Part shown: positions 1 to 8,282 of the stretch, piece after piece
Layout: each line of letters starts with the position of its first letter
How positions within the stretch are numbered: position 1 is the first letter of the stretch
NCBI GenBank assembly: GCA_963558655.1
Contig: CAUWHJ010000013.1
Span: forward strand, 1 to 64,000
DNA length: 64,000 bases
Reading direction: 5' to 3'
Source of the DNA: UMGS1590 sp963558655
GTDB lineage: Bacteria; Bacillota; Peptococcia; Peptococcales; Peptococcaceae
Program-made: the position numbers and the translations under genes
The notes under the pieces: model-generated
What the model was told of the DNA's origin: nothing
The model's database searches: none
Seen by the model: the letters and a program-made list of their open reading frames with translations, nothing else

Positions 1-48
1 TCTACTCTCTCTTTCCACTTTCGTCAACCCCTTTTCTCATTTTTTTGC

Positions 49-76
49 AAAAAAAATTCGCCGCACATGGCGGCGA
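49..76 (-). terminator. Terminator after the MalY/PatB gene
   Basis: Read on the minus strand, a CGCCGC/GCGGCG stem with a 5-nt loop is followed by a run of T just past the stop of the lyase gene. Confidence 0.8.
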
Positions 77-81
77 TGGGT

Positions 82-1290
82 TCAGGCGTTAAAAACGTAG
101 CGATTGAGACGTGCGAAGGCTTCTTCCACACGGCTCTTCGGCAGAGCCAGGTTCATGCGTATATGGCAGGCTCCGTGGAAAGGACGGCCGTCTTGCACAG
201 CAACGCCAACGTCCCAGCAGGCGTGGAGCAGTTCGTCCAGCGTTTTTCCGTGGGCGGCGCACCAGTCGGTGCAGTTCAAAAAGAGCATATAGGTGCCTTG
301 CGGCTTGGCGAGCTGCACGCCCTGAAAATGTTCGCAGATGGTGTTGTAGGCAAAGTCCACGTTTGCGCCGAGCACCTGACGCAGTTCATCTACCCAAACG
401 TGCCCCTCTTCACGATAAGCACCGATGAGGGCGTGCATGGAGAGGACGTTCATTTCGTTATAGTGGCAGAGTGACGATTGTTTTTCGATGCGGTCACGCA
501 GCCATGGGTTGTAGATGATGTGGTAACTGCCGATGAGGCCGGCGAGGTTGAAGGTTTTCGATGGCGCATAGAGGGCAACGGTGCGCTGACGGGCATCGTC
601 GCTCACCGATTGGGTTGGGATATGTTTGTGGCCGGACAAGATGATGTCGGACCATATTTCATCGGAGATGACCGCTACATCATACTTGGCGAAGAGTGCC
701 ATGGCTTGTTCCAGTTCCCAGCGTTCCCACACACGGCCGGTTGGGTTGTGCGGCGAGCAGAGAATGGCAGCATGAATTTTTTCGCTGCGGATTTTTTCTT
801 CCATGTCGGCATAATCCATGCGCCAGATGCCGTTTTCATCCTGCACCAACGGCGAATGAACGATGTGGTAGCCGTTGTTTTCCAGGGTTCCTGTAAAACC
901 GATGTAGGTTGGGGCGTGTACGAGCACGTTGTCGCCACGGGAGCAAAGTACGCCGAGGGCACTCGCCACACCGCCCAGCACGCCATTTTCATAGCCGATG
1001 GCGTCACGCGTCAGCCCGCTGACACCGTTTCGTTTGGCGTGCCAGTCTATAATAGAAGAAAAATACTCGTCTCTTGGCAGAAAATAACCGTAAGCCGGAT
1101 GGGCAATGCGCGCCGCCAATGCTTCGGTGATGCTTGGGCACACAGGGAAATTCATGTCAGCCACCCACATTGGAATGGCATCAAAGCCTTCTTTTGGTGC
1201 GCCCGGCACAATTGGCAGCTTGCCCAGTGCATCAAGCGCCATGGCATCCTTCCCACGGCGATCCATGAGGGTTGTAAAATCATAAGTCAC
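82..1290 (-). CDS. patB: MalY/PatB family PLP-dependent C-S lyase / aminotransferase
   Basis: A 402-residue fold-type I PLP enzyme of the MalY/PatB family, whose members are cytosolic beta-C-S lyases (cystathionine or cysteine-S-conjugate cleavage). Visible marks are the N-terminal MWVADMNFP block near residues 41-49, the SPHNPTGR motif at 179-186, SDEIW at 209-213 and the Schiff-base lysine in APSKTFN (K245). The length is normal. The start is GTG, eleven bases after AAGGAG; the next in-frame ATG would remove the conserved N-terminus. It is monocistronic, with its own promoter and terminator. The substrate cannot be read from the sequence; a role in sulfur amino acid or thiol metabolism is inferred. 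Confidence 0.9.
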   Translation of the reverse strand: MTYDFTTLMDRRGKDAMALDALGKLPIVPGAPKEGFDAIPMWVADMNFPVCPSITEALAARIAHPAYGYFLPRDEYFSSIIDWHAKRNGVSGLTRDAIGYENGVLGGVASALGVLCSRGDNVLVHAPTYIGFTGTLENNGYHIVHSPLVQDENGIWRMDYADMEEKIRSEKIHAAILCSPHNPTGRVWERWELEQAMALFAKYDVAVISDEIWSDIILSGHKHIPTQSVSDDARQRTVALYAPSKTFNLAGLIGSYHIIYNPWLRDRIEKQSSLCHYNEMNVLSMHALIGAYREEGHVWVDELRQVLGANVDFAYNTICEHFQGVQLAKPQGTYMLFLNCTDWCAAHGKTLDELLHACWDVGVAVQDGRPFHGACHIRMNLALPKSRVEEAFARLNRYVFNA

Positions 1291-1313
1291 GTTATATCAC
1301 ACTCCTTACCCAC

Positions 1314-1342
1314 AGATTATTCCTTCGCTGTGCCGCTGTCAA
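1314..1342 (-). promoter_or_regulatory. Sigma-A type promoter of the MalY/PatB gene
   Basis: On the minus strand TTGACA (1337-1342) is followed after 17 bases by TAATCT (1314-1319), about 24 bases before the GTG start codon. Confidence 0.65.
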
Positions 1343-1356
1343 TGCCGAGGCACACA

Positions 1357-1390
1357 AAAAAGCCCTGCACCACAGATGGTGCAGAGCACG
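1357..1390 (-). terminator. Terminator of the amidase/DUF2335 operon
   Basis: On the minus strand GCTCTGCACCA and TGGTGCAGGGC form a stem with a 4-nt loop, followed by TTTTTT. It directly follows the last gene of the operon. Confidence 0.85.
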
Positions 1391-1392
1391 CT

Positions 1393-1788
1393 CTAGCGTT
1401 TTGAAAGAAAGGCACCCACCAACCCCACAAGGCCTGTGCCCGAAAGAAAAAGTGCCTCCGAGGTGGCGCCGTTCACAAGCGCCCATTGGCCAAAGCCGAT
1501 GGCAAACACCGCCAGCACCATCGTCACCAAAAGCCCCAACAGGCGAAAGAGCCTGCGCTGTTTATCGCGCGCAAGAGCAGCTTCGATCCACGTTTTCGCA
1601 CTGCCCGGCGCAATCCGCTCCAGCTCCGCCAGGGCGGCGAGGTCGGGCAGGTCGTCGTTTGTTTGGGCGTTTGCTTTCGGCGGCGTGTTCACCTGCGCCA
1701 CCGCCGTGGCCACCGCTTCACCCGAAAGCCCCTCTGCCTGCGGCGATTCCGCTGCGCCCAGAGTCACTTGTCCCATTTCCATGGTCAT
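1393..1788 (-). CDS. DUF2335-like small membrane protein (holin-like position)
   Basis: A 131-residue protein. The N-terminal half is Ala/Gln-rich and soluble. Residues about 50-70 carry the pattern LxELERIAPGSA, which resembles the YEQILPGAA block of DUF2335 membrane proteins. Two hydrophobic segments follow (about 80-100 and 108-128) with the GLVGLVGAFL end typical of that family. The ATG at 1788 begins four bases after the amidase stop and is preceded by a purine-rich GGAAAGGGGG. Being translated right after a peptidoglycan amidase suggests a holin or export helper for it, but this is inferred from position only. An upstream reading of the frame overlaps the amidase gene and was not used. 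Confidence 0.6.
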   Translation of the reverse strand: MTMEMGQVTLGAAESPQAEGLSGEAVATAVAQVNTPPKANAQTNDDLPDLAALAELERIAPGSAKTWIEAALARDKQRRLFRLLGLLVTMVLAVFAIGFGQWALVNGATSEALFLSGTGLVGLVGAFLSKR

Positions 1789-1792
1789 CGCA

Positions 1793-2530
1793 TCACGCCC
1801 CCTTTCCGCAAACCCTCTGCAAAAAGACGAGCACTTCTTCGCGGGTGCAGGTGTCATGCAAACGCAGGTCGCCTTTTTCGTCACCCACCAGAAAGCGGTT
1901 GGCCAACGCCCAGTCCACCGCCTCCTGCGCCCACACCGACGCCACATTATCCAGCACCGGTGCCGCCATAGATGGCGCTGTGAGTGCTGCACGCACCTGC
2001 GCCACGCCTGCCACAAAATCGTCCCAACCGCCGCGCGCCAAAATAATGTGCGGACAATACTTGCCGCTCCACATCTGATGCGTGTACAAATCGTTCAAAC
2101 CATAGGTTTCCAAGAGCGCCGCACAAAGCGTCATGGCGTTTGCCTCGCACTGCTCGTAAGGCTCCGTTTCGCAAATCTCCACGCTGATCGTGGCACGATT
2201 GCCGCGGCCCGAGCCATCGCCTGCGTGCCAGCTCACCTCATCCACCGGCAAGGTTTGTACAATGCGTGCCGCATCCACAAAGAAATGCGCCCCCACATAC
2301 AGCCCGTCGTTGTCCTCCACATTCTGCAAATAGCTCGCATGGGCACGGGCATCTGCCGTTGGCGTGGCATTGCCCGTATTGTGCACCGTCACCCCAATCG
2401 GCCCCGCCAGCTTAAGCAGCGTGCGTACATTGTGCAGCGCACCACTTTCTGTCACCACATGGCGTTCAATCGGAATCCCGTCCAACGCTTCGTTCATCAC
2501 CAAACCATTTTCAATCGTCAATAACTGCAT
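1793..2530 (-). CDS. N-acetylmuramoyl-L-alanine amidase (Amidase_2/PGRP fold)
   Basis: A 245-residue peptidoglycan amidase of the T7-lysozyme/XlyA type, cutting the bond between N-acetylmuramic acid and L-alanine. Zinc ligands fit H50 (in GVTVHNTGN), H151 and C159, with the eight-residue H-to-C spacing typical of the family. Residues about 180-245 resemble a single SLH-like or wall-anchoring tail (AVDWALANRFLVGD). There is no signal peptide, so release would need a holin or lysis, as for phage endolysins. The start has AAAGGAG eight bases upstream. It lies between DUF2922 and the DUF2335-like membrane protein in a phage-like operon. Confidence 0.85.
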   Translation of the reverse strand: MQLLTIENGLVMNEALDGIPIERHVVTESGALHNVRTLLKLAGPIGVTVHNTGNATPTADARAHASYLQNVEDNDGLYVGAHFFVDAARIVQTLPVDEVSWHAGDGSGRGNRATISVEICETEPYEQCEANAMTLCAALLETYGLNDLYTHQMWSGKYCPHIILARGGWDDFVAGVAQVRAALTAPSMAAPVLDNVASVWAQEAVDWALANRFLVGDEKGDLRLHDTCTREEVLVFLQRVCGKGA

Positions 2531-2564
2531 CGTTCATTCTCCTTTCATTTGTTCATGCTTTTTT

Positions 2565-2590
2565 TGATAAAAAGAGGGGCAGCACGCCCC
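2565..2590 (-). terminator. Internal hairpin terminator or attenuator between DUF2922 and amidase
   Basis: On the minus strand AGAGGGGC and GCCCCTCT pair around GTGCT, followed by TTTTATC. It could lower amidase expression relative to the small upstream genes. Confidence 0.65.
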
Positions 2591-2598
2591 TCTCTCGC

Positions 2599-2838
2599 TT
2601 ACACCCCCGTCTCTTCGTTGTCGAAAAGCACGGTTTCCACCTCTTCCACATAGGCAGCGCCCAGCACACCACGGTATGCCTCGCCCTTTGTGGTTGCAAA
2701 GGCGTTGCTGTCCACCATGGCCTGCATGGCAGTCTGCACGGTGGCAGAATCCATATCCTGCTTCACACCGGAGAGCGTCATGGTGGTTTCCTTGCCGCCG
2801 TTGGTGGTAAAACGCATCACAAGTTTCTTTTCAGCCAT
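2599..2838 (-). CDS. DUF2922 family protein
   Basis: A 79-residue protein matching the DUF2922 pattern: an N-terminal MAEKKLVMRFTTNGGKE strand pair and a C-terminal VEEVETVLFD. The function of the family is unknown; members sit beside DUF1659 proteins in many Bacillota, as here. The start chosen is the ATG at 2838, eight bases after GGGAGG; a GTG three codons upstream overlaps that RBS. The second gene downstream is the amidase, so the set looks like one transcription unit. Confidence 0.8.
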   Translation of the reverse strand: MAEKKLVMRFTTNGGKETTMTLSGVKQDMDSATVQTAMQAMVDSNAFATTKGEAYRGVLGAAYVEEVETVLFDNEETGV

Positions 2839-2874
2839 CTTTTTCACCTCCCTTCATGCGCCAGATTTCTCTGC

Positions 2875-3096
2875 TTACTCACTCACCAGTTCACTTTCGT
2901 CCACACGCACAACGGCAGCCCCCGTATCTTCGAGCATCCCTGCCACCGCTGTCAGGCCGGCATACAGCGCATTGTTGTCGGCGCCTTCTGCCAAGTTGGA
3001 AAACGTGCGGCTGGACTGACGCATCGCACCGTCCTCGCCCTGCACCTGAAACACCAGCTTTGCCTTTACGGACTGATTGGTTTCAATAATAGCCAT
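2875..3096 (-). CDS. DUF1659 family protein
   Basis: A 73-residue protein of the DUF1659 family, unknown in function and usually paired with DUF2922. It shows the N-terminal MAIIETNQSVKAKLVFQV strand and a C-terminal VVRVDESELV. The ATG at 3096 is preceded by AAGGAGGTG. An upstream ATG in the same frame has no RBS and would add 17 residues unlike the family. It follows the sigma-like gene by about 100 bases. Confidence 0.8.
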   Translation of the reverse strand: MAIIETNQSVKAKLVFQVQGEDGAMRQSSRTFSNLAEGADNNALYAGLTAVAGMLEDTGAAVVRVDESELVSE

Positions 3097-3197
3097 TTTC
3101 TTCACCTCCTTTTCCTTGTTTTGAGAATGTCTTATCGACCCTCTCACTAATAAATGTAAAAAATCGCCCTTTTGGTCACACCCGCTGCAAAAATTTT

Positions 3198-3659
3198 TTA
3201 CGCTCTGCCATACCCCTGCTGCACCAACGACTCGCGCAACGCACGCAGCGCATAGCCCTTGCGCCGATGCACCACCGTTTTCGACACACCCCAGCGTGCC
3301 GCCAGCTCACGCTCTGTGGTCTCGCCAAGCACCAGCTGCCACAACGCCTCCCGCATCTCCGGCTCCAGCAAATGCAACGCCGCAGCCAAAGCCTGCCGCA
3401 GCCCTTCCGCTTCATCAGGCGGCGCCTGCCTGCCCGCCGTGAGATAATCCAAATAGCTGTCGCACGCCAAGTCTGTGGCATCGTACGCATCATACGACCA
3501 CTCATGACACCGTGCCTTCTTCTGCACATAGCGCCCATGGTTCGTCAGCCGATGATACGCCCGAAACACCTCTTCGCTCACCACAGCCTGCACCAACGGA
3601 CGGTTGGAATCGTCGTCATACACCGTCAGTAAACGGCTTGTTTCCTCTTGAATACACAT
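3198..3659 (-). CDS. Sigma-70 region-4-like DNA-binding protein
   Basis: A 153-residue protein, the first gene of the minus-strand operon that carries DUF1659, DUF2922 and the amidase. The C-terminal part (about 95-150) has a helix-turn-helix of the sigma region 4 kind: LEPEMREALWQLVLGETTERELAARWGVSKTVVHRRKGYALRALR. The N-terminal half is acidic and aromatic-rich and could be a degenerate region 2. The RBS GAGGAG lies nine bases before the ATG. Phage and phage-remnant operons often begin with such small sigma-like regulators. Whether it is a true sigma factor cannot be decided from the sequence. Confidence 0.7.
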   Translation of the reverse strand: MCIQEETSRLLTVYDDDSNRPLVQAVVSEEVFRAYHRLTNHGRYVQKKARCHEWSYDAYDATDLACDSYLDYLTAGRQAPPDEAEGLRQALAAALHLLEPEMREALWQLVLGETTERELAARWGVSKTVVHRRKGYALRALRESLVQQGYGRA

Positions 3660-3816
3660 CTTGACAGTCTCCTCAGACTGCCCCGGGACAGCAAATGATT
3701 CATCGATGTACCCCCATCATACCCGCTCCATCACAAACAATCAGTAGGGCGCAGGTGGGAAAAACATCGAACGAAAATTCTAAAAAATTCTCCTTTTTGT
3801 CGCTCGCCAATTTTGT

Positions 3817-3822
3817 TATAAT
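3817..3822 (+). promoter_or_regulatory. Candidate -10 element of the 3879 gene
   Basis: TATAAT stands 56 bases before the start codon. The -35 region (TTTTTG, 17 bases upstream) is poor, so activation may be needed. Confidence 0.4.
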
Positions 3823-3878
3823 GACAATGTCTCACGAATTTTATCGCAACACACATAAAACAACAAAGGAGGCTAAAA

Positions 3879-4316
3879 ATGCCAAAAAAGACACAACTCA
3901 TGCAACATCTTGAAGAACAGCTCGGCGCCGCTGGCCACGACCCCCACACCCTCATGCGTGGCACCAAACGCCTGCTACGCAGCTACAACATTCTCGCCTG
4001 GCGCGCTGCCCTGGAGCCAGCCGCCCCGGCAGACGACGGCACCGCCTTCGTGCGCCAGATGCTCTCAGACGACACCACCCCAGCGCCCCACACTGGCTAC
4101 AGTGCCGCCTGCCAAACACTGCGCCGCACCCTGGAAGCCATTGCCGCCTATCCGGAAAACGGCGCCCTCTACCATCGCATCTTAAACACCCTCTACTTCA
4201 CCCCCAACCCACCCACCGATGGCGCCCTCTGGCCAGAGCTGCACCTGGAACGCAGCACCTACTACCAGCGCAAACAAGAAGCCATCGCCCTCTTTGCAAG
4301 CCTGCTCGCCAACTAA
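3879..4316 (+). CDS. Uncharacterised phage-type regulator (ArpU/RinA-like size and tail)
   Basis: A 145-residue, mostly helical, Ala-rich protein, divergent from the sigma-like operon. The C-terminal stretch (LERSTYYQRKQEAIALFASLL, written here only to name the motif) looks like the last helices of phage late-gene activators of the ArpU type, in which a YYRxKxEA segment ends a sigma-like HTH. The RBS AAAGGAGG lies eight bases before the ATG. Its position facing away from the sigma-like gene suggests a regulator pair for the lysis module. The family is not certain. Confidence 0.5.
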   Translation: MPKKTQLMQHLEEQLGAAGHDPHTLMRGTKRLLRSYNILAWRAALEPAAPADDGTAFVRQMLSDDTTPAPHTGYSAACQTLRRTLEAIAAYPENGALYHRILNTLYFTPNPPTDGALWPELHLERSTYYQRKQEAIALFASLLAN

Positions 4317-4328
4317 GCCGTAACAACC

Positions 4329-4385
4329 AAAAAGCCCATCTACACGTCTCGCACACAGCGAAACGCCCGCAGATGGGCTTTTTTG
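4329..4385 (+). terminator. Bidirectional-looking terminator
   Basis: AAGCCCATCT and AGATGGGCTT form a long stem with T-runs on the plus strand, downstream of the 3879 gene. Confidence 0.85.
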
Positions 4386-4394
4386 CCGCACATC

Positions 4395-4422
4395 AAAAAA
4401 CGCAAGGGCAAAAACCCTTGCG
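4395..4422 (-). terminator. Terminator of the lipoprotein gene
   Basis: On the minus strand GCAAGGG and CCCTTGC pair around TTTTTG and are followed by TTTTTTG. A similar GCGCAAGGG hairpin recurs at 5215 and 9113. Confidence 0.8.
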
Positions 4423-4432
4423 CTTCACATCT

Positions 4433-5164
4433 TTATTCTTCTGCTGCCACTTTAGCTGGGTCGGCCGTCTTCCCATCCTCACCAAGGAAATACGTAAAAT
4501 CATGTGCCGCTTCATAGTCGCTACGCTTCATTGTTTCATAAGAGAACGTTGTTGTCCAGGCAGCAGCATCGTCATCATCGGCTAAAGCAGCCAATGCCTC
4601 ATCGCCGCCATGACCAGTATCGACAATATTGTTCACAAGCAGCCAATCATTCGCTTCTTTCTTAAACACATAGCCCTCATGGTTATCGGCTATAACTTCG
4701 TCTGTTTCCGGATTTTTCATTTCAAAAGTCACAATCACTTTTGCTGCATCGTCCGTCATCTCAAATTGTTCATAACGCAGATACGGCGCAGCCTCCGAAA
4801 AATCTTCATCGCTAAACGCTTCGGCAATATAGGCAGTGCGCGCATCTAATTCTGCTGCAAGTCCCAAAGCCGCTATCTTGTCGCTGTCTACCACGCCAAT
4901 GTTACCTTCATAACCGCGATAAAGCACACCCAGCACATAGCTTTCCACAGCATCGGTAATCTTCTTCGCATCTGCCTGCACATCGTCACTCACTTGTACA
5001 ACGCTGTCATCCACATAGAAATCAACACCATCAGCACTCGTTATTTTCGTATAGCTTTCCTCCGGCGCACTGGCAGACACCTGCTCTGGCTCTTCTGCAC
5101 CGCACGCACAAGCCCCCAGCGTTAAGCAACACGCCAACACCAGCACAAAACCACGCTTTTTCAT
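4433..5164 (-). CDS. Putative lipoprotein with NTF2-like/DUF-type extracellular domain
   Basis: A 243-residue exported protein. MKKRG plus a hydrophobic stretch ends in a lipobox (LGAC, residues 16-19), so it should be lipidated and anchored on the outer face of the membrane. The rest is acidic, with a strand-rich part (about 125-195: YEQFEMTDDAAKVIVTFEMKN, then EGYVFKKEANDWLLVNN) like the NTF2-like domains of Gram-positive lipoproteins. The ATG at 5164 follows AAAGGGTGA. The -10 (TATAAT, extended TGG, 5202-5207) overlaps the neighbouring terminator stem. The function is unknown. Confidence 0.7.
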   Translation of the reverse strand: MKKRGFVLVLACCLTLGACACGAEEPEQVSASAPEESYTKITSADGVDFYVDDSVVQVSDDVQADAKKITDAVESYVLGVLYRGYEGNIGVVDSDKIAALGLAAELDARTAYIAEAFSDEDFSEAAPYLRYEQFEMTDDAAKVIVTFEMKNPETDEVIADNHEGYVFKKEANDWLLVNNIVDTGHGGDEALAALADDDDAAAWTTTFSYETMKRSDYEAAHDFTYFLGEDGKTADPAKVAAEE

Positions 5165-5214
5165 TGTTCTCACCCTTTCAAATGAAAATCTATTTTTTAC
5201 CATTATACCAGAAA

Positions 5215-5237
5215 GCGCAAGGGCAAAACCCTTGCGC
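5215..5237 (-). terminator. Hairpin after the first secreted stalk protein
   Basis: GCGCAAGGG/CCCTTGCGC stem within the duplicated segment. Its T-run on the minus strand is short, so termination may be partial. Confidence 0.5.
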
Positions 5238-5287
5238 TTCTCCCATTCCTGGGATAGACGTATGATTAAATTGTAAAGGAATGGGCG

Positions 5288-5860
5288 TTATTGCATACAC
5301 ATATCAACCAGATATGGCTGAATCTTGTCGCGGAACTCGTCCACGGAGACATATTTTTTACCATTGCTTGAGATGATACGAACAGGAATGGTTTCGCTGC
5401 CTTCACCATTTTCTGCCGGCACTTGCAAATGTTTTTCATCAAGGGTGAAACCATAAGCATAGCCGTCATTGGCCTGATAGCGTGCATACAGTGTGGTGAT
5501 GTCCACCCCCTGCATAAGACCACCTTCATAGAGATGGTTCCAGTCGTTCACATCGTCTTTCACATAAACGAAGGTTGGCTGGTCAATGCTGATGCCTACT
5601 GGCAATCCACCGCCAGGGCCGGACATTTGATGATCTGCAACAAAATCAATGCCCATGTTCGTTACGTTTGCCAGTTCACGCAGCTGTACATAGGTGTGGC
5701 CACCGTAAAGCAGCGAATTGTTGATAATCACCTGTGAGCCATTCACATAGGTGTTAAAAGGCAGCGGCTGAATCTCTGCTGCCTTTGCCTGTGTGGCAGG
5801 CACCAATGCACCAGCTGCCATCACAGCAGCGAGAACCATTGCAGTTATTCTTTTTTTCAT
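5288..5860 (-). CDS. Secreted copper-amine-oxidase-N-like stalk protein, copy A
   Basis: A 190-residue secreted protein. MKKR plus a hydrophobic core and an AKA site near residue 27 make a classical signal peptide. The mature part begins with the YVNGSQVIINNSLLYGGHTYVQLRELA pattern (strands named here, not a full motif), as in the copper amine oxidase N-terminal/stalk domain of Gram-positive surface proteins. The domain binds no known cofactor. The protein is nearly identical to the one at 9187-9759 except around residues 65-80. The ATG at 5860 follows AAGGAGGAA. A pair of LytTR-type boxes lies upstream (5997-6026), so control by the adjacent two-component system is likely. Confidence 0.8.
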   Translation of the reverse strand: MKKRITAMVLAAVMAAGALVPATQAKAAEIQPLPFNTYVNGSQVIINNSLLYGGHTYVQLRELANVTNMGIDFVADHQMSGPGGGLPVGISIDQPTFVYVKDDVNDWNHLYEGGLMQGVDITTLYARYQANDGYAYGFTLDEKHLQVPAENGEGSETIPVRIISSNGKKYVSVDEFRDKIQPYLVDMCMQ

Positions 5861-5996
5861 AGGTATTCCTCCTTCTTTGTGTGGCTTTGCGTGTTGATCC
5901 ATAGCTTAAACCACGCTAAAGCATTGTCTGAATAAGATCACGACAATCTTCTTATTCAATGCTTCTTTTACTTTACCATAAAAAATAGACAAAAAC

Positions 5997-6026
5997 GAAA
6001 ACGTAGGCTAAACAGCCACTAACGTA
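5997..6026 (-). promoter_or_regulatory. Pair of LytTR-type boxes, copy A
   Basis: Read on the minus strand, TACGTTAGT (6018-6026) and TACGTTTTC (5997-6005) are 21 bases apart start to start. The first fits the LytTR consensus exactly as I recall it, the second in seven of nine positions. The pair lies about 140 bases before the stalk protein start. Confidence 0.6.
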
Positions 6027-6037
6027 GGCTAAAAAAA

Positions 6038-6075
6038 CAACGCCCATTGTTTTTTTAACAATGAGCGTTGTTTTT
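6038..6075 (-). terminator. Terminator of the intact GHKL kinase gene (bidirectional)
   Basis: AACAACGC(C/T)CATTGTT and its complement form a stem of about 16 bp with T-runs on both sides. Confidence 0.85.
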
Positions 6076-6085
6076 TGTGCTGTTA

Positions 6086-7387
6086 TCAATATTTATAAAC
6101 AATGAAACTTAATTGGAAATCACCGTCTTTTTGTTCAATGTGCGGAACGCTATCATAACGAGCTAAAGCGTTTCTTAGATTTTTCAAACCAAAGCCGTGG
6201 TTTTCATGATCTTCTTTACTTGTGACCAATGTGGCAGGTTGATGCGAAGGAAGTGGATTTTTAATTTTACAAATGAGTTTATTGTTTCGCTGAACCAGAA
6301 AAAAATCTATTTTCTTTTCTTCTTCCGTGCAACGCCTGCACGCTTCAATGGCATTATCCAGTGCATTGCCAAAGATGACGCATTGGTCAACAGGCTGTAA
6401 GAAAAGCTGATCAGAAATTTGCACGTTCAGCTGAAAATCAATGCCTTCTTTTTCTGCAACCGCTTTCTTGGTGCTGACCAGTGTATCAAAGGCGATATTT
6501 CCTGTGTTCACTGTGAGACTTTCTAGCTGCTGCGCTTGCAAAAGTTGAGCAATGTAAGCGTTACCCCCTTCTTCATCATGGCGGTTAAAGTAACCTTGAA
6601 GGGTTATCAATTGGTTGGTCATGTCGTGCTTCATGCTGCGTATTTCATCTTGTTTGGCTATCAAATCATTAAGATGTTTCAGTTGAAATTTCAAATGTTC
6701 TTCGTAGCGTTCCTGAAAACGTATGGCTTCGCTTTGTTTAGCTAATCGCTCATAGAGATAGATGGAAAAAAAGGTCGATAGAAAAAGACCACACGCACAA
6801 ATAACTGTCATAGCAGCATAATGTGGATAAATACTAGGATCTAATTCATAGGTCAAGCGAGCTATTAAAAACATTGTAAACGCTGCACTGGCAAAAAGCA
6901 GGAAAAACATAAACCAATACGCATATCCGATTCTATATTCCCGTGCTTGATACTTAATGCGAATAAAATTACAAATAAAAATAGCAAGTAATTTACTGAG
7001 AAGCATACTCAAAACAGCATATCCAGAGTTTTTCAGAACTTCTTCAATAGGAAGGCTAAAGATAAATGCAACAAGATGGACTGAAAAGTTTTCTGCAATT
7101 CCGCTCATCAAAAAAGCTAAAACGGCTATCATTAACTTTTTAATAGAGCTGTCTTCATAAAAATAAGAAGCCACACAAAATATAACACTCACAACGAGAA
7201 AGACATTAACAAACGTTATAATAAAAAACAGATTGCACAGCTTAATCAATATCGCTAACGTTACATAGCCAATCACAAAAGACTTTTTTGAACGCGAAGA
7301 ACGTCTTTGAAGAAAGGCTTCAAAAAGAAGAAAATAGATCAACGATTCAAAAAGAGGAAGAAATGTATAAGTTATTTGGTACATCAT
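6086..7387 (-). CDS. GHKL (AgrC-type) sensor histidine kinase, intact
   Basis: A 433-residue membrane kinase. About six or seven membrane helices fill residues 10-215, followed by a coiled linker, the phosphoacceptor H254 in SMKHDM, and a HATPase_c_5 domain with FGNALDNAIEAC (about 339-350) and a GFGLKNL G-box near 400. This is the AgrC/ComD class that pairs with LytTR regulators. ATGA overlaps join it to the truncated kinase upstream. Residues about 195-284 are encoded by DNA identical to the neighbouring gene, while the sensor part has diverged. The ligand is unknown; no AgrD or AgrB gene is nearby. Confidence 0.85.
   Translation of the reverse strand: MMYQITYTFLPLFESLIYFLLFEAFLQRRSSRSKKSFVIGYVTLAILIKLCNLFFIITFVNVFLVVSVIFCVASYFYEDSSIKKLMIAVLAFLMSGIAENFSVHLVAFIFSLPIEEVLKNSGYAVLSMLLSKLLAIFICNFIRIKYQAREYRIGYAYWFMFFLLFASAAFTMFLIARLTYELDPSIYPHYAAMTVICACGLFLSTFFSIYLYERLAKQSEAIRFQERYEEHLKFQLKHLNDLIAKQDEIRSMKHDMTNQLITLQGYFNRHDEEGGNAYIAQLLQAQQLESLTVNTGNIAFDTLVSTKKAVAEKEGIDFQLNVQISDQLFLQPVDQCVIFGNALDNAIEACRRCTEEEKKIDFFLVQRNNKLICKIKNPLPSHQPATLVTSKEDHENHGFGLKNLRNALARYDSVPHIEQKDGDFQLSFIVYKY
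6538..6803. repeat. 266-bp identical repeat, copy 1 (kinase linker and H-box)
   Basis: Identical by eye to 7431-7696 except near the left edge. It encodes the last membrane helix, linker and H-box of both kinases. Confidence 0.9.
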
Positions 7388-7417
7388 CCGAAATATTCCC
7401 TTTCTTCAAAATCAATC
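7384..7417. repeat. 34-bp remnant of a LytTR regulator 3' end
   Basis: Same 34 bases as 8283-8316, containing the last codons of the regulator, the RBS AAAGGGA and the start of the next kinase gene. Confidence 0.85.
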
Positions 7418-7430
7418 GTATGCTGCGTTT

Positions 7431-7696
7431 GCAAAAGTTGAGCAATGTAAGCGTTACCCCCTTCTTCATCATGGCGGTTAAAGTAACCTTGAAGGGTTAT
7501 CAATTGGTTGGTCATGTCGTGCTTCATGCTGCGTATTTCATCTTGTTTGGCTATCAAATCATTAAGATGTTTCAGTTGAAATTTCAAATGTTCTTCGTAG
7601 CGTTCCTGAAAACGTATGGCTTCGCTTTGTTTAGCTAATCGCTCATAGAGATAGATGGAAAAAAAGGTCGATAGAAAAAGACCACACGCACAAATA
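7431..7696. repeat. 266-bp identical repeat, copy 2
   Basis: Second copy of 6538-6803, offset 893 bases, in the truncated kinase gene. Confidence 0.9.
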
Positions 7697-8282
7697 GCGG
7701 TCATCATGGCGTAACGCTGATAGATGGCTGGTTCTAATTCGTACGTTAAACGGAAAACCACAAACATGGTAAAAGTGGCACTGCCAAAAAGCAGAAAAAA
7801 CATGAGCCAATATTCGCGCCCAATCGCAGATTCTTGTTTCTTATGTTTTATACGTATGATGTTACAAATTAAAAGAGCGATTGCTTTGTCTATAATAATA
7901 GATAAAACGTTGTATTCTGGAATATTTAAGGTTTCATTGATACTAATATCAAAAATGAAGGTAACAAAATAAATCGAAAAAACTTCAGATACACCGCTAA
8001 TTAGCACTGCAATAACGGTTATCAATAACTTCTTTATGTAGCTCCCTTCATAAAAAATACACGCTATAAAAAATGCGCCAAAAATAATAAATATAATATT
8101 AAAAAACGTAGTAAGAAGAAACCAGTTGCATAGTTTAATAAATGCAGCTAAAGCGATATATCCCGCAAAAATGTACCCTAAATGTTTATATAGCGGTCGC
8201 CGATATAAAAAAGCTTCAAACAAAAGAAAAAAAATCATTGCCTGAATCAATGGCAATATTGCTATAACAATTTCTTCCAAAC

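Larger units (their letters stand above)
5213..5984. repeat. Duplicated segment, copy A (secreted stalk protein and flanks)
   Basis: About 770 bp that recur at 9111-9882 in the same orientation with few differences. Each copy spans a hairpin, the coding region and about 120 bp of upstream leader. Confidence 0.9.

Noticed and set aside
478..1404. Long plus-strand frame opposite the MalY/PatB gene
   Set aside because: It is antisense to a clear PLP enzyme, has no RBS and no family likeness.
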